This document shows, in pieces, positions 13,007 through 25,180 of a stretch of 64,000 nt of DNA. Source of the stretch: Aquatica leii (taxonomy: Eukaryota > Arthropoda > Insecta > Coleoptera > Lampyridae); NCBI GenBank assembly GCA_035610365.1, contig CM069432.1, positions 275,999,482 through 276,063,481 of the forward strand, written 5' to 3'. A model generated the notes under the pieces. It saw nothing but the letters and a program-made list of their open reading frames with translations. It was not told the origin of the DNA and did no database searches. Both the position numbers and the translations under genes were made by a program. Each line of letters opens with the position of its first letter. Position 1 is the stretch's first letter.

Positions 13007-13083
13007 ATGGACATGAATTTAATTTAAATGGGAAAAAGAACTATTTTAGCTATAAACAGTAATAAATAAAAATATATTCATCG

Positions 13084-14766
13084 TTACTTGGTGCTTGCTT
13101 TCCTTTTATACCCTGAGGTACGGCTCTCTTGTTTCAAAAACCAGCAGTACTCCGCCAACATGCTTGCATTCCACTTCCCTGAAAATCTCTTCTCCAGCTT
13201 AGCGATGTCTTGATGGAACCGTTCCCCGTGTTCATACGAGACTGTTCCTAAATTTTCAGGAAAAAAGTCCAGATGCGAGTGAAGAAAATGAACTTAAAGA
13301 GACATGTTACATCCTATGTCCTTGTACGCTAAAAGCAGTTCCTCGACGTGAACGACATAATCTTCACTTTTGTGGTTACCCAGGAAGTTCTTACAAACGT
13401 TTTGAAATGCAAGCCAAGCTCGTTTTTCTTTTCGATTTAGGTGTTCAATAAACGTCGAATCTTGGAAGAGTTGTCTAATCTGGGGACCAACAAAAACGCC
13501 TTCTTTGATTTTAGCTTGGCTAAGACGAGGAAATTTAGTTTTCAAAAATTGAAATGCGCTACCTGTCTTGTCCACTGCTTTCACAAACTGCTTGATCAAT
13601 CCAAGTTTGATGTGTAAAGGTGGTAAGTAAATATTTTCCTTCGGAACCAAAGGATTGTGAGCGACATTTTTCTGACCAGGAATAAGATTTTCTCGCAGAG
13701 GCCAGTCCCGTACGATGTAATGTTTATTTCGGGCTCGGCTATCCCATTCACAAAGGAAGCAGCAATATTTTGTGAATCCTGATTGCAGGCCCGTAAGTAG
13801 AGCAACAACTTTTAAGTCGGCGCAAAGTGTCCACTTATAACCATGATAACTACTTTTATCAAGGATTCTGAAGATGTTTTCGTACGTTTCCTTCATATCA
13901 ACAGAGTATACAACTGGAACTGATGGGAAGTCATTCCCATTTGCCAACAAGACAACTTTTAAGCTTGTTTCTGATGAGTCTATAAACAGTCTCCATTTGT
14001 CTGGGTCACATGGCATCTGTAGCTCTGTCATCAATAAATTTGCATTAGGGCAGAACACTAAACCCTTATCTTCTGAGAAAAGACATTTCAGGGTTGCTTG
14101 TCTGGCCCTGTAAGAAGATATTTTTACTCCCTTTTCTAAGAGATTCCACTGTTGAAGTCGCGATCGTAGGAGCTGAGATTTAGTCTTGGGTAACTGCAAA
14201 TCCCTGACAAGATTATTTAATTCCGATTGAGTGAGGAGGTGAGGTTGCCGAGAAACTAAATCTGCGGAATACTCTTCATCATCATTGAACGTATCATTCG
14301 AAGCCCCAGGTTGTGGCTCAGAGTCTTATAAATCAATTTCCGGCTCTAGAGTATAAGTGTTTGGGGACTCTGGGATTGGCAAAGTATCGCTATGAGGAAC
14401 AGGTCTTAGAGCTGACGGAATATTGAGATACTGAGTTGTATGCTTACTTTTGCTCGAAAACCCGACGGTGGAAGTCATACAAAAGTAACAATCTGTAAGA
14501 TGACAGCGAGGTTCACGCCAAACCATGGGCACAGCAAATGGCATTGATTTACAGGTACCTTTGAGCCATTTGGTCAAATTACTGTAACAAATCATACAGC
14601 AAAGTGATAGAGCCCAAGTCTTGTCCTGGTCGCCAACTTGACAATCAAAGTACAATGTATAAGCTGTTTTAACAAGCGGAGAAAGGGGTTTTCGTTGCGC
14701 TTTTAAAGTTAATTCCCCGCAGACATAGCAGAAGCTATCGGGATGATTTTAACACTCGCGTGGCAT
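13084..14766 (-). pseudogene. Transposase of the CACTA-like element
   Basis: One 561-codon frame runs from ATG at 14766 to TAA at 13084. It is interrupted only by three in-frame TAA codons: codon 6, at 14324-14326, and at 13294-13296. The N-terminal part has Cys pairs (FCYVCGE, LCCMICY, CYFCM), probably zinc-binding. The central part has WRLFIDSSETSLK (candidate first Asp), CADLKVVALLTG (second Asp), a C-x2-C motif in YCCFLCEWDSRAR, and LPPLHIKLGLIKQF. The C-terminal part has FLHSHLDFF and HGERFHQDI (candidate Glu). I recognise the motif set from widely duplicated uncharacterised arthropod proteins. The D-D-E assignment is inferred from spacing. No frameshift is seen, so it is recently dead. 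Confidence 0.75.
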
Positions 14767-15362
14767 AATTAAACAGTAATTCAACGCCCGACATTAACCA
14801 CAAATAACACTTAGTCATTTGAAAACATTCGGAGTACAAGTAGTTTTACTGTTTTACACAAATGAACAAAAATGAACACAAAATCCAGCACGTTTAAAAC
14901 GTCGACAAGTTAACTCTGCAACAGCTATAGATGTACAGTTAAGCAAACAATGTAATATACTATAATGAGAAGAGTAATGCAAGTTCAAGCCTGTCGAAAA
15001 TTCATGTTCAAACCTGCATGTGGTATTGAGATCGCCAGCGTCGTGCAGTGAATCTTCCTAACTGTTTATTGATATTTTTTTACTGTTCTTATATATTTGT
15101 ATTTTATTGTTGTTTCTATATACATTTTATAGCAAAACTTTTGCCATATACTTTGGTATAAATTTTATTACCAGCTTTGGGATGTTTAACGGCTATAAGT
15201 TAAAATTCTAAAAAAAATGCCAAAAATAAAATAAAAATGGAGTCCCCCCAAAATAGGTGGATGATGGGTAAAAACGGAGCTCATTTTTGGATTCAGGAGG
15301 TCATTTTACATAAGAATCGTCAAGAGTGGTATCAGAGCCGATTTTTATGCAGACCAGTGTAA

Positions 15363-15511
15363 TTACAGATATGGAGAGAGAAGGCGTCATTGAGCCTTCA
15401 AACAGCCCGTCGGCGTCCCCAGTGGTACTCGTAAAGAAGAAAGATGGACCAACGAAGATTTGCGTAGACTACAGACAGCTAAACGACGTGACCAAAAAGG
15501 ACATCTACCCG
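15363..15511 (+). pseudogene. Gypsy relic, right part (RT start)
   Basis: This continues the gypsy relic broken at 12782. It reads [31 protein letters not shown] and [14 protein letters not shown], the first RT block, matching the intact element at 27.5-34.2 kb. Similarity stops after about 15511 and the rest of Pol is missing. Confidence 0.9.
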
Positions 15512-15805
15512 GAGTATAACCTTGTACGTGACTTTAATGTAAACAAGTGTAAGTGTTTCCGCGGACTTTATCTTTCGGTGAGTGTATTATATAAAATTAG
15601 CGTAAGTGTTTGTATTAAATATCCTTAGATTTTAATTAGTTTGGTTAGTTATAAACACGTACATATTTTTAGTATAAATAAATTAGTTAGTAATAATAAA
15701 AGTTACATTATTTTTTATTTTGGAGCAATAACACTCTCGGATTGCACAGAAACATAAACATAACGTGTAAAGCACAAATTCAGATTTGAAGCTATTCGCG
15801 CCATC

Positions 15806-16670
15806 AACAAATGACAAGACAGAAATTTTATTTTATCACAGACAATACTTTATGTAGAGGAGGGTACATAAATATATTTATATAAATTTTATCAAACGCT
15901 ATCACGTAGGTCGGTATCACGGACAAAATATAAACTACGCATTCAACCTGGCAACACGTCGTACAACCAAGTGACTTAGTCGGCTTCATTTTGATATTCA
16001 GTAGCAACGTCAATTTACATTTGTAAATTAAAATAAATAAATTCGAAGCTCGAAGATTTAGAGAATCAAAGCGCACCTTATAATAATAAGTGACACACAA
16101 CAAAACAATTTTATAATTGTTAACAACTTGTTAGCAGCATTCCCTAAAATTTAATTAAGATCTAACAAAAACGTGCATGCGGCGTTATCACCAGTAAACC
16201 CCTTTTTAATTCTACGGTCACTGACGGCAAATCAATGCGCAGAGTTTCCTTCAAATAAATCTTATAAGTTCGGCTAATGTTTACTTCAAGGCGATAACAA
16301 AGGTAGTGTAGATAGCATTAATTACGGTGACGTCACGACGTCATAGAAATTTTCCCAAATACATCTGCTGATATCTCTACATACAAAGAAAACGCGTAAT
16401 GGTATGTACCCGCCCAAATAAACACTTTCACTTCGATCACAACAATATTCTAGTTTATATTTACTTAGATGTGCGTGAGACACTTAATGATGAAAGCTTT
16501 GTTGGGCATATACAACGCTAGATGATGTCTGCGTTCTTCAAACTATACCAAAATAAAATAAAATTGTGTTTTAAAATTTGACATTGTATCTCTACAACCA
16601 AAAGTGGGCGTATCGAGAATAAATTTGATACAGGGCACAAACATTATACTAAAGCATTTTTAACATAACA
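15806..16670 (-). repeat. LTR of the TGTTATG family (3' LTR)
   Basis: On the minus strand it begins TGTTATGTTAAAAATGCTT at 16670 and matches the copies at 23465 (+) and 35520 (-) over most of its length. A purine tract (GGGGGGAATT) lies immediately upstream on the minus strand (16671-16680), as expected before a 3' LTR. The element interior would therefore lie above 16.7 kb. The lower end is truncated near 15806, and sequence from 15512 to 15805 shows nothing recognisable. Confidence 0.7.
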
Positions 16671-16680
16671 AATTCCCCCC

Positions 16681-17740
16681 AGCAACATAAAAACCTGAGA
16701 ATGCTATCTAAAATCAAGAATATAAATTTAGGCATACGCCAAGGACAGAATTCTAAAATCCAATACCAACTGGAACAAAATAGCACTTAACCCAAAAATA
16801 AACGTAAATGAAAGATGTTTCCCCAATTCGCTACGTATCGCCAATCAAATGTGTCCAAAAGTTGCATGAAGAGGAATACTCCAAAGAACCAAAGACTCCA
16901 ACTAACAGAAATGGGCTATCAGAAAAGGTACTCGTTGAAAGTCGACATCAAGCGTTACGCTATAAAGCAAGAAAACAGCGCAGTCCCATAGACCTCACCA
17001 GAGCAGTCTCACTGAAGGACAATCCTAAGCAAACCAAGAGAAAAAGAAGTATAAGAAAGGAAAAAGTGTAGACCACGGTCAAGGACAACGCCTTAAAATC
17101 CTATGAAATCCCAACCCACAGGTATAATTCTCACTATGAATATAAATACTGAAAACTGAAAAAGTAAAAACGAAAACTAAGTAGCTAGCAGAACTTGAAT
17201 TGTGACATGCGGATTGAAAAGATGAAAAAGACAAACTAAGACAGTTGTGCCAAAAAATTCGTTAACAGACGATCCAACAAAAAACCAAAAAGACCCTAAA
17301 GATCTAAGATAAGAAAACCGGATAAAAAAATCTCAAGCAAAAATAAGATTCTGAATAAAAGTCGACACAAGTCGGACTAACTAAAAGGCACAGAAAAAAA
17401 TCAGCAATCCCAGAGTCACAACTACGAAGTCTCAAAGAGCTAAACATTGGTTCAGTGTACGAATCCAAGAAAAACCCAAATCGCAGTAACTCAAAACAAA
17501 ACCAAAAGTAAGAAAAACAGATACGAGTAACTAAGAAAGAATAAGCACAATTGCGGGTCAGTGCTTCGTTCTCCTCTCCGTAGAAGAAACAAAACGGTGT
17601 GGCCATCTTTTCAATGCCTAACCAGCCGCGTAAAAGACCAACCACATAAAGAACCAAAAAGAAAGAAGAATGGTTGGCATATAGAAAAGATAAGAGATAG
17701 AGAAAAACGGAAACAGATAAGGGTTGATGTAAATGCCTGA
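16681..17740. other. 3' interior of the TGTTATG element, no gene
   Basis: A-rich on the plus strand. Frames on either strand (for example 16808-17071 and 17304-17657) have no recognisable domain. The position between a 3' LTR with polypurine tract and a Penelope-like insertion suggests non-coding LTR-element interior. Confidence 0.35.
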
Positions 17741-19610
17741 TTCGTTCTTCACCTCATGAAAGAACGAAAAGAGTTGTATTAACTGAAGTTGCCAACGTTT
17801 CGCCTACCGAAACCGAAATCTAACTAAGAATTTCTCAAAAGTTACGTTATCTACTTGTGAAACAAGCCATAATCTAAACTCTAAAAAGGTAAGAAAGAAA
17901 ACGATAACTTGAAAAAGCAAACAAAAATCTAACAAAGAACCACTACCGAGTTAGGTAATCAACTTGTGAACCAAGCCAGATTCTAAACTCCGTAGAACTG
18001 ACTTAAGAAGAAATAGTCTCCGTATATAAAGGAAAAGGATCGTCACGGATGGTTACGCGCGACTCTGATTGGGTTACGGTTGATAAGGGGCGTGTTTTTG
18101 ATAAATGACTAATAACCGGGAACCAAAGAGGGGATAGTTTGAAACCATGATCGCGATTTAAGTTATTGGGGTGTTTGATGATTTCTATGCTTTCTCGGAA
18201 TTTCCTGTTGAAAAAGAATGGAGATTTGGCAATCAACGAAACATTATCAAAATCTATCTTGTGACCTGTAGTAAAATGATGATCAGCAACCGCAGACTGG
18301 GAAATATACCTTTTCCTTATACAACGATCATGTTCTGAAATGCGAGTAATGACCGGTTTCACCAATGTAGACTAAACCACATGAACAAGAAATTCGGTAT
18401 ACACCTTGAGATGAAAGTGTAAGAAATTTGTCTTTGGGAGAAGGAACAATCTGTGAGATTTTTCCTGTCGAGTTGAATATGGGCTTTATAACATTCTTAC
18501 GAAGAAGTCTCTCTATTTGATCTGTAACCTTGTGAATGTAGGGTAAAAATGCCAATTTTGAGTTGGATTCGGGAGTAGAAATGTCCTTAGGTAATCGAGA
18601 ACGTGGATGTAGACGACGATTAATAACTCTATAAATATCTCGCTTTACATAACCATTGTTTACTAAGGTTCTAGTAAGATGACGGAGTTCCGAGTCTAGA
18701 TTCTCAGGCTGGCAAACAGAAAAGGTACGATGAACCAAAAATTCTATAACAGAACGTCTGTGCAGGATGATGATGAGACGAAGCATGAAGGTATCTGTCC
18801 ATATGGGTAGGTTTGCGATAAACAGAATAGTCCAGAAGTCCTTCGGGCTTACGAGTCACAGGATCGCCAAGAAATGGAAGAGAACCATTACTTTCGATTT
18901 CCATAGTAAATTTGATATCTAAATGTTGATTGTTAAGATGATCAAGAAACTTAGGCAATTTAAGATGACCATGAGACCAAACAATAAACGTGTCGTCAAC
19001 ATATCTAAACCACACTTTAGGTTTTAATATTGATGATTCCAAAGCAACCGTTTCAAAGGATTCCATAAAAATGTTAGCTACAACACGTGATAGAGGAGAA
19101 CCCATAGAAGCACCAGAAACTTGTTCGTAAAACTTGTTATCAAATTGGAAGTAAGTAGAGGATAGACACTTATCAATAAGAGGAACCAAACTCAAGTCCT
19201 TGCCATGTTGAGACAGAATCTGTTTGACGATAATAAGCGAATCCTTAATAGGAACTTCAGTAAAAAGTGAAGTAACATCAAAGCTCACGAGAAGATCTTG
19301 GGGTTAAAGTTTTATAATTTCTAGAATTTGAATAAAATGCTGAGAGTTGAGGTTGTGAGAAGAGGTTTTACCTGTAAACTCGCCAAGAATCTTGGACTTC
19401 CCAAATGTGGGTTTCTTTGTCCGTAAAAGTTTAAACATTGACTGTGCAAACGTTCTAAAAGGAAGCAGTGGACCTACGAATACTGCGACACAAGAGCAGA
19501 CAGAATTGATATTTTTATTCAGAGGCAATGGACGTCTAACTAATACCATCTTGGACAAAAGTGTATATGTAACAACATACGATACGCTTCGGTTCTCTTA
19601 CTTTTCATAA
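17740..19610 (-). mobile_element. Penelope-like element, truncated
   Basis: A minus-strand retroelement carries Penelope-type RT and a GIY-YIG endonuclease. Its 3' region (about 17770-18010) holds two imperfect repeats of roughly 110 bp sharing CTTGTGAA.CAAGCC.ATCTAAACTC-like text. It lies inside the degenerate TGTTATG LTR element. No full 5' end or flanking duplication was identified. Confidence 0.75.
18003..19558 (-). pseudogene. Penelope-like RT plus GIY-YIG nuclease
   Basis: The RT part runs in one frame from 19558 to about 18750 with one stop near 19304. Landmarks are SFDVTSLFTEVP, STYFQFDNKFYEQ, GASMGSPLS, WFRYVDDTFIVW (YVDD active site) and YRKPTHMDRYLHASSHHHP. A frameshift near 18750 leads into a second frame with the linker and the nuclease motif GVYRISCSCGLVYIGETG. 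Another frameshift near 18340 leads into ISEHDRCI and AVADHHFTTGHKIDF, the rest of the nuclease. All key motifs are present but three frames are needed, so it is inactive as it stands. This family copies RNA into DNA by target priming. Confidence 0.85.
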
Positions 19611-20273
19611 ATATTACTTTTTACCTGTTGTAGAGTTCGTGAATCACCAGGTGAACACGATTGTTTTGAGGTAGTTAGATTACAGGAAGCCAGTAGGAAA
19701 ACGTTTTCTGAAAGTAAACCTGTATCGCGGTAAGTCAAATTTTGATTTTAACTATTTGCTGTTGCTACGTTGCTTCTCACGAATCATATTTACTAATCAC
19801 GTCGAAACGTTTAAAATGATTTGCTTCTCATCACTATTAGTCAAGTAGTCTAAGTTAAATTAGAGACTTACGATTTGAGTGTATTGTGAGTTTCCGATAC
19901 TTCTGGCGTTTCAGAACCTACATATACTTGTTCTTAAACTAAATTTACTTACTGTCATGTTATTGCATTATCTATCTGTTATCGATCATAAGTTATCCTG
20001 CTAAAGTAATTAAAGTACAATTGATGATAATAATTTGGTTATTTTCTTCAATTCTTCGAACTTTAGAAACTTTAAAAATTTAATACAAGCTTCGAGCTTC
20101 CTGTGCTGATCGAACAGGAGCTGTATCTGCGAGACGAGATCTGGCGCCCATTAAAATAAACTTATCACTTGGACCTCCCCTCTCTCCGATAGGTATTGTT
20201 TCAATCCTACAGCGAACTGGACGTACAGGGTTTGTAAATTATTAAAAAATTGTAACAAGATGAAGAACTCGCC
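19611..20273. other. No gene recognised
   Basis: Unassigned sequence between the Penelope-like element and a LINE ORF1 remnant. The last 150 bases before 20274 may be the LINE leader. Confidence 0.3.
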
Positions 20274-21040
20274 CGCGGAATTAAATGGGTGCAAGCTAAG
20301 GAAACCAGAAAAAGAGAAAGTGCCTAAAGCTTGCCAAAACTAACGTATCCGACACAAAATCAACCGGCTTTTACAAGCCAGGTGGATGACAAAGAACAAA
20401 TACAAACAAGGAAACACGACGAAACCACAGCTAATAATAATCAAAAACGTAACGAATTATCCGAAAATGCTAAAACTCCAGAAGACTGCTACCAAGGCAA
20501 CCTACTTAATAACAATAAAGTAAAAATTAATGCAACCAAGGCAGAAGTGTTACGCGCAATCACAGACGTGCAGTGGCACTCATTCGAAGACAAATAAACG
20601 CGAGGTATTAAAGTTATGATCAAGGACTTGTATCACACTATCGCTCCGATTGACATTCTCGCTCACCTAAATCAAAAAGGATTAAAAGCAAAAAATGCAA
20701 CAAGTATAAAAAAATTAGTGCAAAACAAAAAAAAAGAACGAAGAAAAGAAGGACTACAGAAAGTGTTCCCATTAGATACGTTCATTGTGGCATTTGACAG
20801 AGCAACAGACAACAAAATATATAGCATCAAAACGGTGATGAATTCTGAAGTAAAAATACCACTACGAAAAAATAAAATAACACCACAAATCAAACGCTGC
20901 AAAACTTCTGTAACAAAACGCCAAAGTGCATAAATTTAGCAAGGAACATCTTACAAACGAATGCCGCAAACCCACCAAACAAAACCAAATCGCACTAGGA
21001 ATAAAACCATCCCGCATACTATCGCGGCTGCGAGTTCTAC
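20274..21040 (+). pseudogene. Jockey-like LINE ORF1 (Gag) remnant
   Basis: A plus-strand frame from about 20331 with one TAA at 20595 reads like the Gag-like ORF1 of Jockey-type non-LTR elements. It has an Asn/Gln-rich N-terminus, then an RRM-like block (VMIKDLYHTIAPIDILAHLN, DTFIVAFDRATDNKIYSI), and a decayed zinc-knuckle end with EHLTNECRKPTK. The Cys residues before that block are mostly lost. No ORF2 (endonuclease/RT) follows, so it is a truncated copy. Confidence 0.6.
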
Positions 21041-21100
21041 ACAGATCTTCTGAAATTTAGAAACAACTGTAACAAGAAACAAACGTCGAGTCAAACCATC

Positions 21101-21580
21101 ATGGCAAGAAGTTACATAAAAGAAAATTTGAGCAAACTATTGGAAATCTATGGATTTCAATTTAATCCGGAAATAATAAAGAATTATTTCCGAAAAAGAG
21201 GAATTATGCCATTCAATCGAATGTCAAAAAATTATCAGTTCGATCCATTCAGTTGGAAAAGATGGGTAACATAGCAAGCTGAGAAAGAAACTTCAAACCC
21301 AACCGAAAAGTTCAATGAAAATCAAACAGATGAACAAATGGCTGAACCAACCTCTTTAGTTACAATAACTATATCAGCGACGGCTTCAAAGCCTTCCACT
21401 TCTAAGCCAAACGTTTTAGAAACATCAACATCGTTTGCAGAGCTCTTCTTTCAGTCTTTCAAAAAAAATCAGCAACGACCAAGAAAAACTAGGAAGAAGC
21501 AAAAAAATGTACGTGAAAAACAAGCGGCAAAGTTAAAAAAAAGAGAAGAAGACAAAAGTTATACAAGAAGAAGAGAGTGA
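21101..21580 (+). pseudogene. Possible pogo/Tigger transposase C-terminus
   Basis: A frame from ATG near 21101 has one TAG at about 21272. It reads IIKNYFRKRGIMPFN, resembling the GFR.TGI.PFNP motif of pogo-type transposases. A Ser/Thr-rich stretch follows, then FAELFFQSFKKNQQ and a Lys-rich tail. The catalytic domain is absent. The match is short, so other sources are possible. Confidence 0.35.
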
Positions 21581-21599
21581 TGAAGACGAGGGAAATAGA

Positions 21600-23464
21600 A
21601 AGAATAAAGTGATTGTTACAATATTTGTTATGATCCAATGGGGGAGGTGGAGAGAAAGAAGAATAAATTACCTAAACGTAATTACCGAGATGTTGTTGCT
21701 TACCTTTCGGCTAGCCTCACCGTAGATGGTCGTCGGGTAAAAGAAAATCGTAAGACACCAAGTTTTCTTTAGGTAAGCTAAATGCCCAAGTGCGCCACCT
21801 CTTCTCGAAATGTTTTTATCGCAGATATCCAGTCTAGGTAGGAGAAAAGAAGAGCCTAGACCCGAGGTCCCCCAAAAGAAACAGTATGAATTAACAATAA
21901 CCATTTATTAAAATTATTGACTCATAGCCCCTTCCGGAACGGAAGAAAAGGCCCCTCGACGGTTACGCCACTGGTATAATCCGCTATTAATTATTTACAT
22001 AACCCCAACAAGAAATGGTAATAATATATATACAAATTACACATAAAATTAAAGCAGGTCCCAAAAATAGACTCTGGGAGCCAAAAAAAGTTTAAAACGT
22101 TAATATTTAAAAGGTATCTCCGCGGCTACCGTAAATAGTAGCAAGACTTATCCGCGTTAACGTACGTAACACCGCCCGTGGACCTTGATATCAAGTTCAG
22201 CACGACCGGTAATAAAAGTAACATTTAATTAGTTTCCGAGAGACGGCATAGCTCCCAAATTTCTACCCTTGATAATAGCACAATTAATTTATATGAAACA
22301 CAAAATACAAAGTGGAAGTTACGTTAAATAATCGTAATGGATCAACCATTACAAATTAAGGCGTTTGATAACCTTGTAAGTAAATACTATTTATATTATA
22401 AAGCAAAATGACGTTAAATAGTCTTAAACATAATTAGGCAAGTTACAAAAGTTCATTACTATTACTGTTATAAAGAAAAGTGACGTTAGATCGTATTAAT
22501 CGTAGTTATACAAATTACCAAAGTTCATTACTCTTAATATTTTACAGAAAAATTACTTTAAATATTATTTATCACAATTATGTCCGTTACAAAAGTTCAT
22601 TAGTGTCGTTCAATCCAAGAAATTTAAAATAATTGTAGTCGACAAGAAAAAGAAAGGTGTACCGGAGGTACGAGAGAACGATTTCACTTAACACGAAACG
22701 TACGTAGCGATAGCAGCAGTCCGCAGCGCGTGGACGAAATGAGCCGACAGCTAGTGAGTCTCCCGCGACTCGAAGTTAGGGATTTTATAAATACCTCGAT
22801 ACTTCATTCCCTCACTTTAGCACAGCGCCAACGATCCCCTGGGATCCTTTGTTTTTGTTGTTTTCCTCTACGACTACGATTCGCATTAGTTCAGCGATTC
22901 CACCATTTTACCGGACTCATAATAAAATTCCCCCAGTAGAAACCCCAACAATACAGACGAACGACGACAGAACGAAAGAACGAAGGAACTAAGGAGCTAA
23001 AATAGCGAGAATAAGTTGATACGCCTCCATTTTCTAAACCACGTGTGAAGTACTAACCTACTTTATGCGTTTTGTAGCAAAATACATCGCTCTGGTATTA
23101 TATGCATCGAACGTTTAGTCGGATTTGTTATTAATTGCTAAAATAAAGCGTCGTTGTAGTAGATGTTAAATGATGAAAAAGAAATTCCATGTTTCTTACC
23201 CCTCCGACGTTTCCACGTTCCTACACCACCAAACGACAGAATAAAAATGAGGTTTGTAGATGGCCGACTACCTTCGAGCGCCCTCTGCGAGCGTAACTTA
23301 GAATCACGACTCGAGGTCGAGTATTTATCCGTATTTACGGTAAGTTGCCTACTCTCAGGCGGATTTTTGCTCGAATTTGAATTTACACGTTACATGATGT
23401 AGGTGATGATCCTAATACCTCACCGGAATAAGTACATTTGAATATTTTATAATCATCTAAAGTT
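21600..23464. other. Non-coding repeat region with promoter-like parts
   Basis: No coding motif is visible. On the minus strand there is a TATA-like GGTATTTATAAAATCCC (22776-22792) below a TGTTGGGG (about 22952), and an AATAAA near 21906. This could be an unrelated LTR read on the minus strand, but I found no second copy. A short GAACGAA-type repeat lies at 22970-22995. Confidence 0.25.
22315..22620. repeat. Imperfect ~100-bp tandem repeats
   Basis: Three to four diverged units share GTTACAAAAGTTCATTA (22440s, 22510s, 22590s) and TGACGTTA blocks. Spacing between successive GTTCATTA boxes is about 75-85 bases. There is no coding content. Confidence 0.5.
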
Positions 23465-24466
23465 TGTTATGTTAAAAATGCTTAAGTGTAATGTTTGTAC
23501 CCTGTATAAAGTTTATTCGCGATGCGCCTACTTTTGTTGTTGAGTAGAGATACAATGTCAGATTTTAAAACACAATTTCATTTTTTCCGGCCAAGTTTGA
23601 AGAAAGCAGACATCATCTAGCGTTGTGTACGCCCAACAAGACTTTTATTGTTTAATGTTTCACGAAGACCTATGTGAATATGAATTAGAATATTGTTGTG
23701 ATCTCAGTGAAAGTTTTTATTTGGGGTAAGTATCTTTTATGTTTGTGGTATAATTTAATTCTTCCGTAATTGTCTGTAGCGGGTTTCCATACCCCCACAC
23801 GTTTTCTTTGTCTGTTAAGATATCAGCAGATGTTGTATTTGTTATCGCATTGGAGGAAACAATTACCAAACTTATGAAGTTTATTTGAGGGAAACGCTGA
23901 GCATTGGTTTGCAGTCAGTGATTATATGATTAAAAGGGGTTTTCTTGTGATAACGTCGTATGTACGTCTTCAGTTAAGTTTTAGGGAATGCTGCAAAGAG
24001 GCCACTAGCTAGTCGCCGGCTTTTGGGAAAAACTAATTGTAACTATTGTATTTTCTATTTTAATTTTTAGTTCGATTGTAAAAAAGACTAAACGTACATA
24101 ACAGCTGGTTAACACAATTAATTATAAAACCATTTGTTTTGTGTATCACATATTATTATACGGTGCGTTTTGATTTTCTAAATTTTCGAGTTTCGTATTT
24201 CTGTATTTTAATTAACAAATGTAAATTCACTTTGCTTTTGAACATCAAAGTTAGGCCGATTGGGTCACTTGGTTGTACGACGTGTTGCCCGGTCGAAGGC
24301 GTAAGCTTATATTTTGTCTGTGATACCGACCTACTTGTTAGCGTTCGATAAAATTTACATAAATATATTTATATACCCTCCTCTACGTGAACTGTAGATT
24401 TAAACGGTGCCTTTCACCCTAGTCTTTCATCGTTTTGGCGATTAATTAACGAAGTTAGTCGTCGAG
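23465..24466 (+). repeat. LTR of the TGTTATG family, plus strand
   Basis: Begins TGTTATGTTAAAAATGCTT and runs through a TCTGTGATACCGACCTACTTG block to AGATTTAAACGGTGCC and CGTTTTGGCG. It is inverted relative to the copies at 15.8, 25.75 and 34.9 kb. The last part (the terminal CGTAACA) is missing. It gives a full LTR length of about 1.05 kb for the family. It probably inserted into the older minus-strand element. Confidence 0.7.
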
Positions 24467-24479
24467 AAAATCGGCGAGG

Positions 24480-25180
24480 AGACGCTGACATTTTACCCAC
24501 TAATTGGTTACACCATTGGTCTTTAATAGGACCGGTAATCCTCAAAACCGAAAACAAACCAGTCGACAAATCAGAAAGAGAAGAATCTGAACGTAAGGGT
24601 GTAGCACCTTTAGAAGTACAACGAATACGATTATTTTAATTAGAAGTACATACCGAAGAACAAAGTGAAGAAATACCAAGAGAACATGTAACCGGAGTAG
24701 ACAACGGTTGACTAGCATAGTGTTCACTTGCGTTAATCGAAGTTGTCTCACAAGAAATAACTTTAGAAGGCTTAGTTATACTCGTCTATGGAAGTCTTAG
24801 ATTGAGCGAGCTGTCTTTCATCAGTCACTAATTCTTCAATAGTAGAAATCGACAAGCCCTGACTGATAAAACTAAGTTAGATTATCATGCACGATATTGA
24901 ATTGTATTTGATAAGAGACCGGTTCCAACAGTTGTAAGAAGACGCGTCGCACGTACATCTTGATGGATTTATTAGCTTCCATCGTATGCTTACGAATTGT
25001 CTCCATTAAGCGATCGTAAAGAAGAATCTTCAACAGAAAACGTAACGTTCTAATTTCCTAAGTTTGTTTCTGAATCAGAGTCCGAAAAAATCAGAAGTGG
25101 TGGTTCTTCATCTAAAGTATACTTATCTAACACACTAAAAGACACAATAAAACCTAAAACAGTAGATTAATCTAAATAGT
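24480..25180 (-). pseudogene. Possible gag remnant of the TGTTATG element
   Basis: Downstream (minus strand) of the PBS at 25748, a stop-broken frame reads LDKYTLDEEPPLLIFSDSDS and, after a gap, KVISCETTSINASEH and a Ser/Thr-rich stretch (PVTCSLGISSLCSSVC). Position and coding-like composition suggest a gag remnant. I recognise no domain, so this is a positional inference. Confidence 0.25.

Larger units (their letters stand above)
12783..15359 (-). mobile_element. CACTA-like DNA transposon with long TIRs
   Basis: A 2577-bp element has imperfect terminal inverted repeats of roughly 130 bp. Both ends begin CACTGGTCTGCA and share CGATTCTTATG.AAAATGAC.TCCTGAATCC-like blocks. It is flanked by a 3-bp duplication TAA (12780-12782 and 15360-15362). 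The insertion splits a gypsy pol codon run, and the flanking gypsy frame resumes exactly at the duplication, which confirms both boundaries. It carries one transposase-like gene on the minus strand. CACTG ends, a 3-bp TSD and a C-x2-C motif after the second Asp point to the CMC (CACTA/Mirage/Chapaev) group. That placement is my inference. Confidence 0.75.

Noticed and set aside
16808-17657. Open frames of 87 (+) and 117 (-) codons
   Set aside because: Low-complexity translations in purine-rich DNA, and no family recognised.
17785-17850. Possible hammerhead at the 3' end of the Penelope-like element (GCGAAACGTTGGCAACTTC on the minus strand)
   Set aside because: The GAAA half and a stem III look right, but no CTGATGA half or pairing stem I is present. 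At best it is a destroyed remnant.
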